Shown here in pieces: positions 7,468 to 16,470 of a stretch of 64,000 nucleotides of DNA. Origin of the DNA: JBBROS01 sp038229135. Its GTDB lineage: Bacteria > Pseudomonadota > Alphaproteobacteria > Acetobacterales > Acetobacteraceae. Below the pieces are notes generated by a model that was given only the letters and a program-made list of their open reading frames with translations, ran no database searches and was not told the origin of the DNA. Within the stretch, counting starts at the first letter, position 1. Each line of letters starts with the position of its first letter. The DNA lies in NCBI GenBank assembly GCA_038229135.1, contig JBBROS010000004.1:1-64000 (forward strand). Reading direction: 5' to 3'. The translations under genes were made by a program, and so were the position numbers.

Positions 7468-8729
7468 TGCCGCCGCTCGACGACACGCCAGGGGGCGCGG
7501 GCACGCTCGACGAGGTCCGGCACGATCGGCCGAACTGCCTTGCCTTCCTGGCCGACGCGGCCACCGAGGGCGCGATCCAGGAGGGGCTCTCCGACCTCGT
7601 GCCCGGTGGCGTCGAAACCCGGCGCGGCGGCGTGAAGGCGGCCATCGCGGCGCTCCAGAAGCTTGCGACCCCGCGGGTGCTGATCGTGGACCTCGGCGGT
7701 GAGGACAGCCCGCTTTCCGCGCTCGAGGCGCTGTCGGACGTGGTGGAGCCGCAGGTCTGCGTGCTGGTGGTGGGCGACCTGACGAGCCTCGACTTCTACC
7801 GCGAGGTGACGCGCGGCGTCGGCGCGATGGAGTATCTGGCCAAGCCGCTGACGCGCGAGCTGGTGGCGCGGCACTTCGGGCCGCTGGCGCAGGGCAGGGC
7901 GCCGACCGGGGAGGCTGCGTTGGGCGGGCGGATGGTCACCGTCACCGGCGTGCGCGGCGGGGTGGGGGCCACGACGGTCGCGGTGAACCTCGCCTGGCAT
8001 TTCGGCATGTCGGCCCGGCGGCACACCGTGCTGCTGGACACCGACCTGCACTTCGGCACCGCAGCGTTCCTGATGAACGTGCCGCCCGGGCGAGGTCTGT
8101 CGGCCGCGCTGCAGACGCCCGAGCGGATCGACGCGTTGCTCGCCGAGCGGGCCGCGCACCCGGTGAGCGACCGGCTGCACCTGCTGTCCACGCAGGAGCC
8201 GCTGGGGGAGCTGGCAGACCCGCACGCGCCGGGCTCGGCGGAGATGCTCGCCCAGGCGTTGCGGCGGCGTTACAACTTCGTGGTGGCCGACGTGCCGTTC
8301 CGCCCGCTGCCGCTCAACCGGGACCTGCTTGACCTCGCGCATCGCCGCGTCCTGGTGCTGGACCCGACGCTGGCCAGCGTGCGGGACGCGCTGCGGCTGA
8401 TGGCGATGCCGCCCGGGCCGCTGCAGCAGGGGCGGCCGATCCTGGTGCTGAACCGCCAGGGGCTGCCCGGCGGCCTGACGAAGCGGCTGTTCGAGGATGC
8501 GATCAAGACCAAGGTCGACATCACGATCAACGACGCGCCGAAGCCGATCGGCCAGGCGGCGACCCTGGGACAGCCGGCCGCCTCCGTGCGTGGGCCGTTC
8601 CAGCAGGCGATCCGGGAGCTGTCGGCCCTCGTGGGTGGCCGCGGGCTGCTGGATGGTGCCGAGGAGGACAAGGACACCAAGGCGGGCAAGAAGGGCGGGC
8701 TCATGCGCCTGTTCGGGAAGAAGGCATGA
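7467..8729 (+). CDS. cpaE: CpaE/TadZ-type pilus localisation ATPase
   Basis: This 420-residue protein has an N-terminal receiver-like domain (about residues 1-145) and a MinD/ParA-like ATPase domain. The deviant Walker A motif GVRGGVGATTVAVNLA lies near residue 163, followed by VLLDTDLHFGTAAF (Walker A'/B-like). CpaE/TadZ proteins place the Tad secretion complex at the cell pole. The gene overlaps its neighbours on both sides (TGATG with the CpaD-like gene, ATGA with cpaF), which indicates one polycistronic message. The C-terminus is Lys-rich. Confidence 0.9.
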   Translation: MPPLDDTPGGAGTLDEVRHDRPNCLAFLADAATEGAIQEGLSDLVPGGVETRRGGVKAAIAALQKLATPRVLIVDLGGEDSPLSALEALSDVVEPQVCVLVVGDLTSLDFYREVTRGVGAMEYLAKPLTRELVARHFGPLAQGRAPTGEAALGGRMVTVTGVRGGVGATTVAVNLAWHFGMSARRHTVLLDTDLHFGTAAFLMNVPPGRGLSAALQTPERIDALLAERAAHPVSDRLHLLSTQEPLGELADPHAPGSAEMLAQALRRRYNFVVADVPFRPLPLNRDLLDLAHRRVLVLDPTLASVRDALRLMAMPPGPLQQGRPILVLNRQGLPGGLTKRLFEDAIKTKVDITINDAPKPIGQAATLGQPAASVRGPFQQAIRELSALVGGRGLLDGAEEDKDTKAGKKGGLMRLFGKKA

Positions 8730-10084
8730 CGCCGGCCTTCGGGCGTCGCCGTCAGGAGGGGGGTGCGCCCGCTGCCCCCCCGGCCGCCAACGACGTGGCC
8801 GACGCGCCGCGCATCACGGCGCCGCCCGAGGCGATCGTGGAGTTGCGGCAGCTCTGCCTGAGCCAGCTCGAGCCCAGCACGGTGGCGATGCTGAGCCCCG
8901 AGCGGCTGGAGCGCGAGGTGGAGCGGCTGATCAGCGAGCTCGCGACCCAGAGGCGCATCCAGCTGAACGCCCGTGAGCAGCGGAGCCTGGCCACCGAGTT
9001 GGTGCACGACATGATCGGCCTCGGGCCGCTCGAGGTGCTGCTCGAGGACCAGACGATCAACGACATCATGATCAACGGCCCGAACCGCGTGTTCGTGGAG
9101 CGGCTGGGCAAGGTGGTGCTGAGCAACGTCGTGTTCCGTGACACGGCGCACCTGTGCAACATCTGCCAGCGCATCGCGGTGGCCGTGGGGCGCCGGGTGG
9201 ACGAGAGCAGCCCGATGGTGGATGCGCGTCTGAAGGACGGCAGCCGGGTGAACATCGTGTTCCCGCCGCTGGCGCTCGACGGGCCGTACGTGTCCATCCG
9301 GAAGTTCAGCAAGAAGTCGATCGACTTCGTCAAGCTGGTCGAGTTCGGGGCGCTGACGCCGCAGGTGGCGCGGGTGCTGGAGCTGAGCTCGGCCATCCGG
9401 CTCAACGTGATCATCTCGGGCGGCACCGGCTCGGGCAAGACGACGCTGATGAACGCGATGAGCCGGCTGATCGGGCAGGACGAGCGGGTGCTGACGGTTG
9501 AAGACGCGGCCGAGCTGCAGCTGCAGCAGCCGCATGTGGTGCGGCTGGAAACCCGGCCCGCGAGCCTCGAGGGCCGCGGCGAGGTGAACCAGCGCGACCT
9601 GGTGCGGAACGCGCTGCGGATGCGGCCGGACCGGATCATCATCGGCGAGGTGCGCGCCGGGGAGGCGTTCGACATGTTGCAGGCCATGAACACGGGCCAT
9701 GACGGCAGCATGAGCACGATCCACGCGAACACGACGCGCGACGCCCTGACACGCATCGAGAACATGGTGCAGATGGGCAACATGGGCCTGCCCTCGAAGG
9801 CCATCCGCCAGCAGATCGCAGGCGCGGTGAACCTCATCGTCCAGGTGGAGCGGCACCGGGACGGCGGCCGGCGCATCACGCAGGTGACGGAGGTGTGCGG
9901 GATGGAGGGGGATGTCGTGACGCTGAACGACATCTTCCAATACGAGATGCAGGGCATGGGCGCCGACGGGCGCATCCGCGGCACCTACCGGGTGAGCAAG
10001 GCGCGGCCGAGCTTCATGTCTCGCCTGGTGTATTTCGGGCTCGAGGCGGAGTGGATGAAGGCGCTTGAGGGTGAACTCGCATGA
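8726..10084 (+). CDS. cpaF: CpaF/TadA secretion ATPase
   Basis: This 452-residue type II/IV secretion ATPase powers Flp pilus extension and possibly retraction. A proline-rich N-terminus leads to the CpaF domain (DMIGLGPLEVLLEDQTINDIMING), then the Walker A GGTGSGKTTLMNAM near residue 233. The Asp box region is LTVEDAAELQL and the His-containing segment is GHDGSMSTIHANTTRDAL. Length and motifs are complete. It overlaps cpaE and tadB by four bases each (ATGA). Confidence 0.93.
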   Translation: MTPAFGRRRQEGGAPAAPPAANDVADAPRITAPPEAIVELRQLCLSQLEPSTVAMLSPERLEREVERLISELATQRRIQLNAREQRSLATELVHDMIGLGPLEVLLEDQTINDIMINGPNRVFVERLGKVVLSNVVFRDTAHLCNICQRIAVAVGRRVDESSPMVDARLKDGSRVNIVFPPLALDGPYVSIRKFSKKSIDFVKLVEFGALTPQVARVLELSSAIRLNVIISGGTGSGKTTLMNAMSRLIGQDERVLTVEDAAELQLQQPHVVRLETRPASLEGRGEVNQRDLVRNALRMRPDRIIIGEVRAGEAFDMLQAMNTGHDGSMSTIHANTTRDALTRIENMVQMGNMGLPSKAIRQQIAGAVNLIVQVERHRDGGRRITQVTEVCGMEGDVVTLNDIFQYEMQGMGADGRIRGTYRVSKARPSFMSRLVYFGLEAEWMKALEGELA

Positions 10085-11034
10085 TGGGCGTGCTGCTCGT
10101 GGCGGCACCGGTGCTGCTGCTGCTGATGGCCGGCGCCGCCTACGTGCTGCTGCGCACGAGTGATGCCGAGAAGCTGGTGGCCGCCCGGATCGAGCAGGTG
10201 ACGCTCTCGACGCGGCCGCGGGCGGTGTTGGCGCTACCCTCGATCACGCGGAAGGACATGCCGGCCAAGCCGGGCCTGTCCGAGAAGTTGACGGGGCTGT
10301 TCGGCTTCTCGCTGGCCCGCAAGGACCAGTTCACGATGGCTTGGCAAGTCGTGATCGGGATCGCCGCCGGGCTGGGATATGGCGCCAAGATGTTGGCCGG
10401 CGGCCTGCTTGGGGACATCTCCTGGCTCGCGCTGCCGATCGTCACGGTCGTGCTCAGCCGGTCGATCTTCAACACCATGCGGCAGAACCGGGTTCGGCTG
10501 CTCCGGGCTCAGCTCCCCGATGCGCTCGGGCTCATCGTGCGCGCGGTGCGGGTGGGCGTGCCGGTGACGGAGGCTCTGCGCGCCGTGTGCCGGGAGAGCC
10601 CGACGCCGACCTCGATCGAATTCGACCGGCTCGCGGACCAGATCTCGATCGGGTCGCCGATGGAGACGGCGCTGCGCCAGATGGCAGCGCGCAACGACCT
10701 GCCGGAGTACGGGTTCTTCGCGGCCGCGCTCGGCCTGCAGGCCCAGACGGGCGGCGGCCTGAGCGAGACCCTGGACCTGCTCGCCGACGTGACGCGCAAG
10801 CGGGTCGCGATGCAGGCCCGCGGCCATGCGCTGTCCGCCGAGGCACGCACGAGCTCGATGATCCTGGGCGCGCTGCCGGTCGTGGCCGGGCTCGGGATGT
10901 ATTTCGTGAACCCGGACTACGCGGCGATCCTGGTGGTGGACGAGACGGGGCGGATGATCCTGGGCGCAGCGGTGCTGTCCTTGTCCACGGGGATGTTCGT
11001 CATGCGGCAGATCATCCGGGCGAGCTTGTCGTGA
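10081..11034 (+). CDS. tadB: TadB inner-membrane platform protein
   Basis: This 317-residue membrane protein has a type II secretion F (GspF) domain: LPDALGLIVRAVRVGVPVTEALRAV, then GGGLSETLDLLADVTRKR. There is an N-terminal hydrophobic segment, two central ones and two C-terminal ones. TadB and TadC form the inner-membrane platform through which CpaF acts. It starts inside the cpaF stop (ATGA) and is followed after 37 bases by tadC, the largest gap within this part of the operon. Confidence 0.9.
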   Translation: MMGVLLVAAPVLLLLMAGAAYVLLRTSDAEKLVAARIEQVTLSTRPRAVLALPSITRKDMPAKPGLSEKLTGLFGFSLARKDQFTMAWQVVIGIAAGLGYGAKMLAGGLLGDISWLALPIVTVVLSRSIFNTMRQNRVRLLRAQLPDALGLIVRAVRVGVPVTEALRAVCRESPTPTSIEFDRLADQISIGSPMETALRQMAARNDLPEYGFFAAALGLQAQTGGGLSETLDLLADVTRKRVAMQARGHALSAEARTSSMILGALPVVAGLGMYFVNPDYAAILVVDETGRMILGAAVLSLSTGMFVMRQIIRASLS

Positions 11035-11071
11035 TGGGCGGGCAGCAGGATTTAGTCATGAGGATTTCGGC

Positions 11072-12019
11072 ATGAGCTTGGGCCTTCTGCTCGGCGTGGC
11101 GGCGGTGAGTGCGGTGATCCTGATGATCGCGGCGCTGCTGATGCTGCGGGTGTCGGACACGGACGAGGCGTTGACGGCGCGGTTCGAGGCGGCGCGGGGC
11201 AAGTGGCAGCTGGCGGGCTCGCGCGAAGCGGCACCGAAGGCCAGCAACGGGGCGGGTGCGCTGGCAAGCCAGGCGGTGGCCGGGCTCGGGCAGCTCGTGA
11301 TGCGAAGCGGCATCCTGCCGGGCCGGACACGGGCCGAGCTGCAGCAGACCCTCTCGGCAGCGGGCTTCCGCGGGCCGAACGTCATGGCGATGTTCATCGG
11401 CAGCAAGCTCGCGATGCTGTTCGGGCTGCCCGTGGCCGGGTGGTTCGTGGCGCAGTATTTCGGCTTGTCGGGCAACAATGCGCTCGTGGCGGTGGTGGTC
11501 AGCGGGGTCGTGGGGCTTTTGGCGCCGGACAACATGATCAAGCGCAAGCGGCAGAACTATCTGGCCAAGATCGACGACGGGCTGTCGGACGTGCTCGACC
11601 TGATGGTGATCTGCGCTCAGGCCGGATTGAGCCTCGAGCCTGCGATGAGCCGCGTCGCGGTCGAGTTGCGGCGTGTGCATCCGCAGATATGCGACGAGCT
11701 CGAGACCACGGTCCGGGAGCTCGAGATGCTGACCGACAGCGCGGCGGCGCTGGCGAACCTGGGCAGGCGCACCGGGCTCGAGAGCCTCATGCGCCTGACG
11801 TCGACCCTGTCGCAGACGATGCAGTACGGCACGCCGCTGACCGATGCGCTGCGGACCCTGTCCAACGAGATGCGCACGGCGGCACTGACGCGGTTCGAGG
11901 AGCGCGCGGCGCGCTTGCCCGTGCTGCTGACGCTGCCGATGATCGCATTCGTGCTGCCCTGCGTCTTCATGGTGGTGATCGGCCCGGCGGGCATCCAGAT
12001 TGCCCGAGGGATCTCGTGA
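11072..12019 (+). CDS. tadC: TadC inner-membrane platform protein
   Basis: This 315-residue membrane protein has a GspF-type domain (LDLMVICAQAGLSLEPAMSRVAVEL) and the LSQTMQYGTPLTDALRTLSNEMR segment found in TadC. A hydrophobic segment lies at the extreme N-terminus, two lie around residues 110-150, and one is C-terminal. It is the partner of TadB. The next gene, a tadD-like TPR lipoprotein, starts 15 bases downstream. Confidence 0.9.
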   Translation: MSLGLLLGVAAVSAVILMIAALLMLRVSDTDEALTARFEAARGKWQLAGSREAAPKASNGAGALASQAVAGLGQLVMRSGILPGRTRAELQQTLSAAGFRGPNVMAMFIGSKLAMLFGLPVAGWFVAQYFGLSGNNALVAVVVSGVVGLLAPDNMIKRKRQNYLAKIDDGLSDVLDLMVICAQAGLSLEPAMSRVAVELRRVHPQICDELETTVRELEMLTDSAAALANLGRRTGLESLMRLTSTLSQTMQYGTPLTDALRTLSNEMRTAALTRFEERAARLPVLLTLPMIAFVLPCVFMVVIGPAGIQIARGIS

Positions 12020-12034
12020 GCGAGGTGCTGCGTC

Positions 12035-12826
12035 ATGGGGCTTCCGCTTGACCGGCCGAGGGTCTATCCCAATCGCGTGTTAGTGATTGATGGAGTCGGG
12101 TCATTGCGCGCCGTCGCTGCCGCCGTGCTGCTTTCGGGGTTGCTCGCCGCTTGTTCGAGCGGGCCGCCGTCGCTCGATGGGCAGCCTAGCCTGTCCACGG
12201 CCCGGGTCGCGCTTGTGGGCGGATCCCCGGACCTTGCGCTCTCCATCTGCACGAACCTGCAAGCGCGCAAGCAGCGAGATACCTCGGTCATGGTGTGCCG
12301 AGCAGACTCACTGGTGGCCATGGGGCGCTCGGCGGAGGCGGTCGACGTCTACCAGTCGGCGCTGGCGATCGAACCTGGGCTGCCGGAGGCGAGGCTGGGG
12401 CTGGGGCGGCTGCGGCTGGCCAGCGACCCGGCGGCGGCCGAGGCCTACTTCCTTCAGGTGATCGCAGCCCAGCCTCGGAATGCCGTTGCGCTCAACAACC
12501 TCGGGATCGCGCGTGACCTCCAGGGCCGGCACTCCGATGCGCAGCTCGCCTATGGCGAGGCGATTGCGGCGGACCCGGACAGCCGGCCGCCGCAGGTGAA
12601 CCTCGCTTTGTCCCTCGCGATGAGCGGGCGGGCGCGCGAGGCGGTGCGGATGCTCCGGCCGATCGCGGAGCGGCCGGAAGCGACCCCGCGTGAGAGGCAC
12701 GACCTCGCGGCAGTGCTCGCGATGGAGGGCAAGCCGGACGAGGCGGCCCGGTTGCTGAGGCCGGAGCTGGACGGGGCACAGTCGGACGAGGCCGTCACAG
12801 GCTACAGGTCGCTCCCGTCAAAGTGA
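12035..12826 (+). CDS. TPR lipoprotein, TadD-like
   Basis: This 263-residue protein has a lipobox LLAAC (Cys at about residue 40) and three to four tetratricopeptide-like repeats, for example AVALNNLGIARDLQGRHSDA and the following GEAIAADPDSRPPQVNLALSL. TadD lipoproteins of this type help assemble or localise the Tad secretin, and this is the last structural gene of the operon. The N-terminal extension before the signal peptide is long, so a start further in (for example a GTG near 12077) is possible. No terminator hairpin was recognised downstream. Confidence 0.8.
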   Translation: MGLPLDRPRVYPNRVLVIDGVGSLRAVAAAVLLSGLLAACSSGPPSLDGQPSLSTARVALVGGSPDLALSICTNLQARKQRDTSVMVCRADSLVAMGRSAEAVDVYQSALAIEPGLPEARLGLGRLRLASDPAAAEAYFLQVIAAQPRNAVALNNLGIARDLQGRHSDAQLAYGEAIAADPDSRPPQVNLALSLAMSGRAREAVRMLRPIAERPEATPRERHDLAAVLAMEGKPDEAARLLRPELDGAQSDEAVTGYRSLPSK

Positions 12827-13061
12827 TCGTCCGCTTGGTGCCGTGTTCGAAAATGTTGGTCAAAAACAACCATTGCTAGCTGGTGCCTGGAGTCGTCAGG
12901 GGGGGTTGGACCTGTGGACGAAACTCGGAAAAGCATGATTCTCATGACAAATCTCGGTGTTTCGTTGACAGCCTTTTAACGCCTAAAAAGTCAAGTAAAT
13001 ATTGGCTAATTCAACTTCTCTGCTATCTTCATCCGGAGATGTCCTGCCTGGGAGCAGATTG
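12827..13061. other. intergenic region upstream of the response regulator
   Basis: This 235-base stretch is more AT-rich than its surroundings and holds no recognisable gene. A perfect TTGACA lies at 12965-12970, but no good -10 box sits at the proper distance. A promoter for the regulator is therefore likely but not located. Confidence 0.35.
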
Positions 13062-13808
13062 ATGCACGTTTCCAACCCCGACTCCGATGGTGTTCTGGCC
13101 AACCCGCGTGTGTTGCTGATCGAGGACGACGAAGCGGTTGCGCAGGCGATGGTGCGCGGGATCGAGCGGTCCGGGATGAACGTCGCGTGCGCCGGCACGG
13201 GCGCGAAGGGGATGGCGCTCAAGGCGAGCTTCAACCCGGACGTCGTGCTGGTCGACCTGGAGCTGCCGGACACGAACGGCGTGGACCTGATCTCCTGGTT
13301 TGCGGAGCAGCGCACCTGTGGCGTGATCGTCGTCAGCGGCATGGGCGAGGAGGCGGACCGGATCGTCGGCCTCGAGCTCGGGGCCGACGACTACATCGTG
13401 AAGCCGCCGCGGATGCGGGAGATGATCGCGCGGATCCGTGCCGTGCACCGCCGTGTCAACCGGCGGGAGGAAACGAAGCTCTCGCCGCGGCAGCGGGACG
13501 TGTTCGTCGTTGGGCCCATCCGGATCAACGTCGTGTTGCGGAGCGTGACGATCGCCGATGGGACGCGGCTGCAGCTCACCTCCGCCGAGTTCACCCTGCT
13601 GGAGGTCCTGGCGGCGGCAGGCGGCCAGACGGTGTCGCGGGACACCCTGTCGGAAGCCGCCCTGCGGCGGCCGTGGCGCCCTGAGGACCGGAGCGTCGAC
13701 CAGCTCGTGTTCAGCCTGCGTCAGAAGCTACCGCTCGACGACAACGGCGCCACGCTGATCCACAGCATCCGGGGCGCAGGCTACCTGCTCCGCGCGCCCG
13801 ACGCCTGA
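13062..13808 (+). CDS. OmpR-family response regulator
   Basis: This 248-residue protein has a receiver domain and a winged-helix DNA-binding domain. The acidic pocket is in LLIEDDEAVA, the phospho-acceptor Asp is in VVLVDLELPDTNG (about residue 64), the switch residue is Ser in VVSGMG, and the conserved Lys is in DDYIVKPP (about 113). The C-terminal domain contains LTSAEFTLLEVLAAAGGQTVSRDTL and ends with IHSIRGAGYLLRAP, typical of OmpR/PhoB proteins. The ATG at 13062 follows GGAG by seven bases. No histidine kinase gene is adjacent. Its position suggests control of the tad operon, which is inference. Its 3' end overlaps the convergent histidine-phosphatase gene by 28 bases. Confidence 0.85.
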   Translation: MHVSNPDSDGVLANPRVLLIEDDEAVAQAMVRGIERSGMNVACAGTGAKGMALKASFNPDVVLVDLELPDTNGVDLISWFAEQRTCGVIVVSGMGEEADRIVGLELGADDYIVKPPRMREMIARIRAVHRRVNRREETKLSPRQRDVFVVGPIRINVVLRSVTIADGTRLQLTSAEFTLLEVLAAAGGQTVSRDTLSEAALRRPWRPEDRSVDQLVFSLRQKLPLDDNGATLIHSIRGAGYLLRAPDA

Positions 13809-14401
13809 CGGTTCACACCGTCGACCCGCAGATCGTCGTCGAACAGCACGAGCGTGCTGATCGACGCCGGGTCGATCGTGAGGCGGTAGAGGTGGTCGAG
13901 CGAGAGGCCCAGCGCCGGGGCGAGCACCGCCTTGATGATGTCCGCATGGCTGACGACCACCACCGTGTCGGCTGGCCACGCACGGCGTAGGCTGGCGAGT
14001 GCGAGCAAGGCGCGGGACTGGGCCTGGTGCATCGTCTCCCCGCCTGGACATGCCGCGAGGCTCCGCAGGCGGTTCCAGGCGTCCCAGGCGGGGTCGGTGC
14101 CCAGCGCGTCGAACCTCTGGCCCGTCCAACGGCCGAAATCGATCTCGTCGAAGCCGGGTTCGATTGAGACTGCGAGGCCCAGTGCGGCGGCAATCGGAGA
14201 TGCGGTCCCGCGAGCGCGCTCAACCGGGCTCGTCACGACGGCCGCGACGGGCTCAGACTGGAAATGTTCAGCCAGCGCCTTCGCCTGCGCCCCGCCCTCC
14301 TCGCTGAGCGGCACGCCCGACATGCGGCCGGCCAGTGTATGCGGGAGTAGGCCGTGCGCGGCGTGCCGCACGAGGTGGATCGTGGTCGGCGCGGCGCCCA
14401 T
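13781..14401 (-). CDS. histidine phosphatase (phosphoglycerate-mutase-like)
   Basis: This 206-residue protein has the phosphohistidine motif as IHLVRHAAHG (R-H-A in place of the usual RHG), then AVVTSPVERARGTA, FGRWTGQRFDAL and the second catalytic His in VVVVSHADIIKAVL. These are the features of the histidine phosphatase superfamily (small phosphomutase-like branch). It is the last gene of a minus-strand operon of sugar-phosphate genes, five bases after the ROK kinase stop. The substrate is probably a sugar phosphate, but this is unproven. Confidence 0.82.
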   Translation of the reverse strand: MGAAPTTIHLVRHAAHGLLPHTLAGRMSGVPLSEEGGAQAKALAEHFQSEPVAAVVTSPVERARGTASPIAAALGLAVSIEPGFDEIDFGRWTGQRFDALGTDPAWDAWNRLRSLAACPGGETMHQAQSRALLALASLRRAWPADTVVVVSHADIIKAVLAPALGLSLDHLYRLTIDPASISTLVLFDDDLRVDGVNRQASGARSR

Positions 14402-14406
14402 GGGCC

Positions 14407-15243
14407 TCAGTCCGCGACGGCAGCGCTCGAGGCAAGAGGCGTGGGCGGTCCGTCCTGGAAATCCGCATCCAGTCGCGCGTCCCACAGTTTTGCCCCGCCG
14501 GTCAGCCCGGCGTCGTTCGAGATCACCCGTACGTCGGGCGGCAATGCGAAGTCGATGATCCGGGCATCGCCGCCGCCGATGTAGAGCGTGTCCCAATTCA
14601 CCAGCGTGCGGAGCTGAACCAGCATGCGCTGCACGCGGCGGCGCCAGCGCCCCTTGCCGACCCGTTGCAGCGCGGCGACGCCCAGATACTCGTCGTAGGT
14701 CTTGCGCCCGCGAATGATGTGCTGGCTCAGTTCGAGATGCGGCGCGAGGCGGCCCTCGGTGTAGAGCGCGAAGCCGACGCCGGTGCCGAGCGTGATGACG
14801 CATTCGAGGCCGCGGCCGGTGATGACGCCGAGGCCTTGGACCGTGGCGTCGTTCAACATGCGGACGGGTCGCCCGAGGCGGTCGGCCAGCACGCCGCCCA
14901 GGTCGTAGCCGGCCCACGTCGCGCTGCCGAGGTTTGGAGCCGTGAGCACCTTGGTGCCGCGGACGACACCCGGGAAGCCGACGGAGACACGGTCATAGTC
15001 GCCCAAGCAGTGGGCGAGGCCGATGAGTGCGGGCACGACGGCCTCGGGCGGGGCGGGGTGCGGCGTCTCGATCCGGGCGCGGGAGCCGATCAGTGCACCG
15101 GCCTGGTCGAGCAGGCCAGCTTTCAGCCCGGTGCCGCCGATGTCCAGCGCCAGCGTGATGGGGCCGCGGGTTTTGGCTGCGGCTTGCCCATCGGCCGGGG
15201 TGGGGGCGGGGGCGGGGGCGGGGGCGTCCGGGGTGTGTGTCAT
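14407..15243 (-). CDS. polyphosphate-glucokinase-like ROK kinase
   Basis: This 278-residue sugar kinase has the ATP/phosphate-binding motif LALDIGGTGLKAGLLD, then VSVGFPGVV, MLNDATVQGLG with the catalytic Asp, LGTGVGFALYTEG, and a PHLELSQHIIRGRKTYDEYLG segment. The order fits polyphosphate glucokinases, which phosphorylate glucose with polyphosphate or ATP. The N-terminus carries an Ala-Pro repeat linker encoded by G5C repeats. It shares four bases with rpiA, placing glucose entry in the same operon as the pentose-phosphate enzymes. Use of polyphosphate rather than ATP cannot be read from the sequence. Confidence 0.8.
   Translation of the reverse strand: MTHTPDAPAPAPAPTPADGQAAAKTRGPITLALDIGGTGLKAGLLDQAGALIGSRARIETPHPAPPEAVVPALIGLAHCLGDYDRVSVGFPGVVRGTKVLTAPNLGSATWAGYDLGGVLADRLGRPVRMLNDATVQGLGVITGRGLECVITLGTGVGFALYTEGRLAPHLELSQHIIRGRKTYDEYLGVAALQRVGKGRWRRRVQRMLVQLRTLVNWDTLYIGGGDARIIDFALPPDVRVISNDAGLTGGAKLWDARLDADFQDGPPTPLASSAAVAD
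15197..15224. repeat. G-run repeat, G-quadruplex-type motif
   Basis: Five runs of four or five G separated by single bases lie on the plus strand. On the coding minus strand they encode alternating Ala-Pro near the N-terminus of the ROK kinase. The spacing is ideal for a G-quadruplex on the non-coding strand. It is also a hexanucleotide tandem repeat prone to length change. Confidence 0.75.
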
Positions 15244-15920
15244 GCGCGCTCCAGCGTTCGGATGCCGGCGGGGCTGCCGACGATGACCTGCGTCGCAAGG
15301 CCGATGAAGAGGCCGGTTTCGACCACCCCCGTGATGGCCTTGAGCCGGCCCTGAAGGGCAGCCGCGTCGGGAATGTCGGCGAAGGCGCAGTCCAGGATGT
15401 GGTTGCCGCCGTCGGTGCGGAACGGGTCCTCGCCGCCGCGGAGCACGGGGTCCGCGCCCGCTTCCCTCAGGCGCGCGGCCGTCACCTGCCAGCCGAAGCG
15501 CACCACCTCCACGGGCAGGCGGACGCGGCCGAGGGCAGGGACGAGCTTGCTGTCGTCCACGATGACGATCATCCGGCGGGACGCGGCGGCCACGATCTTT
15601 TCCCGCAGCAGCGCGCCTCCCAGGCCCTTGATGAGGTCGAGAGTGCCGGTGTCCACCTCGTCCGCCCCGTCGATGGTGAGGTCGATGCTCGTGTGCGTGC
15701 TGAAATCCACGAGCGGGATGCCGAGGCTCGTGGCCTGCTGGGCGGTGCGCTCGGAGGTGGGGATGCCGACCACGCGCAATCCTTGGGCGACGCGGCGGCC
15801 GAGTTCCTCGACCATGAGCGCGGCGGTGGACCCGGTGCCGAGGCCGAGCACCATGCCGCTTTCGACGCTGGCCAGGGATGCGATGGCGGTGAGGCGCTTG
15901 GACTGCTCAGAGGGGCTCAT
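15240..15920 (-). CDS. rpiA: ribose-5-phosphate isomerase A
   Basis: This 226-residue enzyme interconverts ribulose 5-phosphate and ribose 5-phosphate. Motifs are complete: VLGLGTGSTAALMVEEL (phosphate loop), PTSERTAQQATSLGIPL, DLTIDGADEVD (catalytic acid region) and LIKGLGGALLREKIVAAAS. It overlaps gluconokinase upstream and the ROK kinase downstream by four bases each. It belongs to the non-oxidative pentose-phosphate pathway, the rest of which lies beyond the IS-containing region. Confidence 0.93.
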   Translation of the reverse strand: MSPSEQSKRLTAIASLASVESGMVLGLGTGSTAALMVEELGRRVAQGLRVVGIPTSERTAQQATSLGIPLVDFSTHTSIDLTIDGADEVDTGTLDLIKGLGGALLREKIVAAASRRMIVIVDDSKLVPALGRVRLPVEVVRFGWQVTAARLREAGADPVLRGGEDPFRTDGGNHILDCAFADIPDAAALQGRLKAITGVVETGLFIGLATQVIVGSPAGIRTLERA

Positions 15921-16426
15921 AGCTGGCCCATGATGGTGTCGACGATGGCGAGCGGCCCCGGCAGGACGGACACGGTGATGGGCCGCTCCTCGGGGCCGGG
16001 GGGCTCGAGCGTGTCGAACTGACTGTCGACGAGGGTGGACGGCATGTAGTGCAGCGGGCGGGCGGCCTGGCGGGCGCGGATGGTGGCGCGGTCGCCCTCG
16101 AGATAGACGAGCCGCACGCCAGGCCGGGGGCCGATCAGCACGGTGCGGTAGGCGCGGCGCAGGGCGGAGCAGGCGAGCACGCCCTGCAGCCCGGCGGTGC
16201 GCGTCGCGTCGATCCAGGCGGCCATGGTGGCGAGCCAGGGGGCGCGGTCCTCGTCGTTCAAAGGTTGGCCCGCGTGCATCTTGCGGACGTTGGCGGCCGG
16301 GTGGAAGTCGTCGGGCTCGGCGAAGGCCCAGCCGAGGCGCCCGGCAAGCAGCCCGGCGACCGTGCTCTTGCCGGAGCCGGACACGCCCATGACGACGAGC
16401 ACGGAGAGGGGAGGGGTGGCCTGCAT
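15917..16426 (-). CDS. gntK: gluconokinase, GntK type
   Basis: This 169-residue kinase converts gluconate to 6-phosphogluconate. The Walker A motif is VVMGVSGSGKSTVAGLLA near residue 18. It is followed by FAEPDDFHPAANVRKMHAGQPLNDEDRAPWL, the gluconate-binding signature, and ACSALRRAYR. Length is normal for the family. The stop overlaps the rpiA start. It feeds gluconate directly into the pentose-phosphate enzymes of the same cluster. Confidence 0.92.
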   Translation of the reverse strand: MQATPPLSVLVVMGVSGSGKSTVAGLLAGRLGWAFAEPDDFHPAANVRKMHAGQPLNDEDRAPWLATMAAWIDATRTAGLQGVLACSALRRAYRTVLIGPRPGVRLVYLEGDRATIRARQAARPLHYMPSTLVDSQFDTLEPPGPEERPITVSVLPGPLAIVDTIMGQL

Positions 16427-16470
16427 CGGCCGCACGATAGCGGGCTGGCGGGGCGGCGCCAGCCCTCGCG

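Noticed and set aside
8270..10108. Long minus-strand frames opposite cpaE/cpaF
   Set aside because: His/Arg/Leu-rich antisense translation, fully explained by cpaF codon bias.
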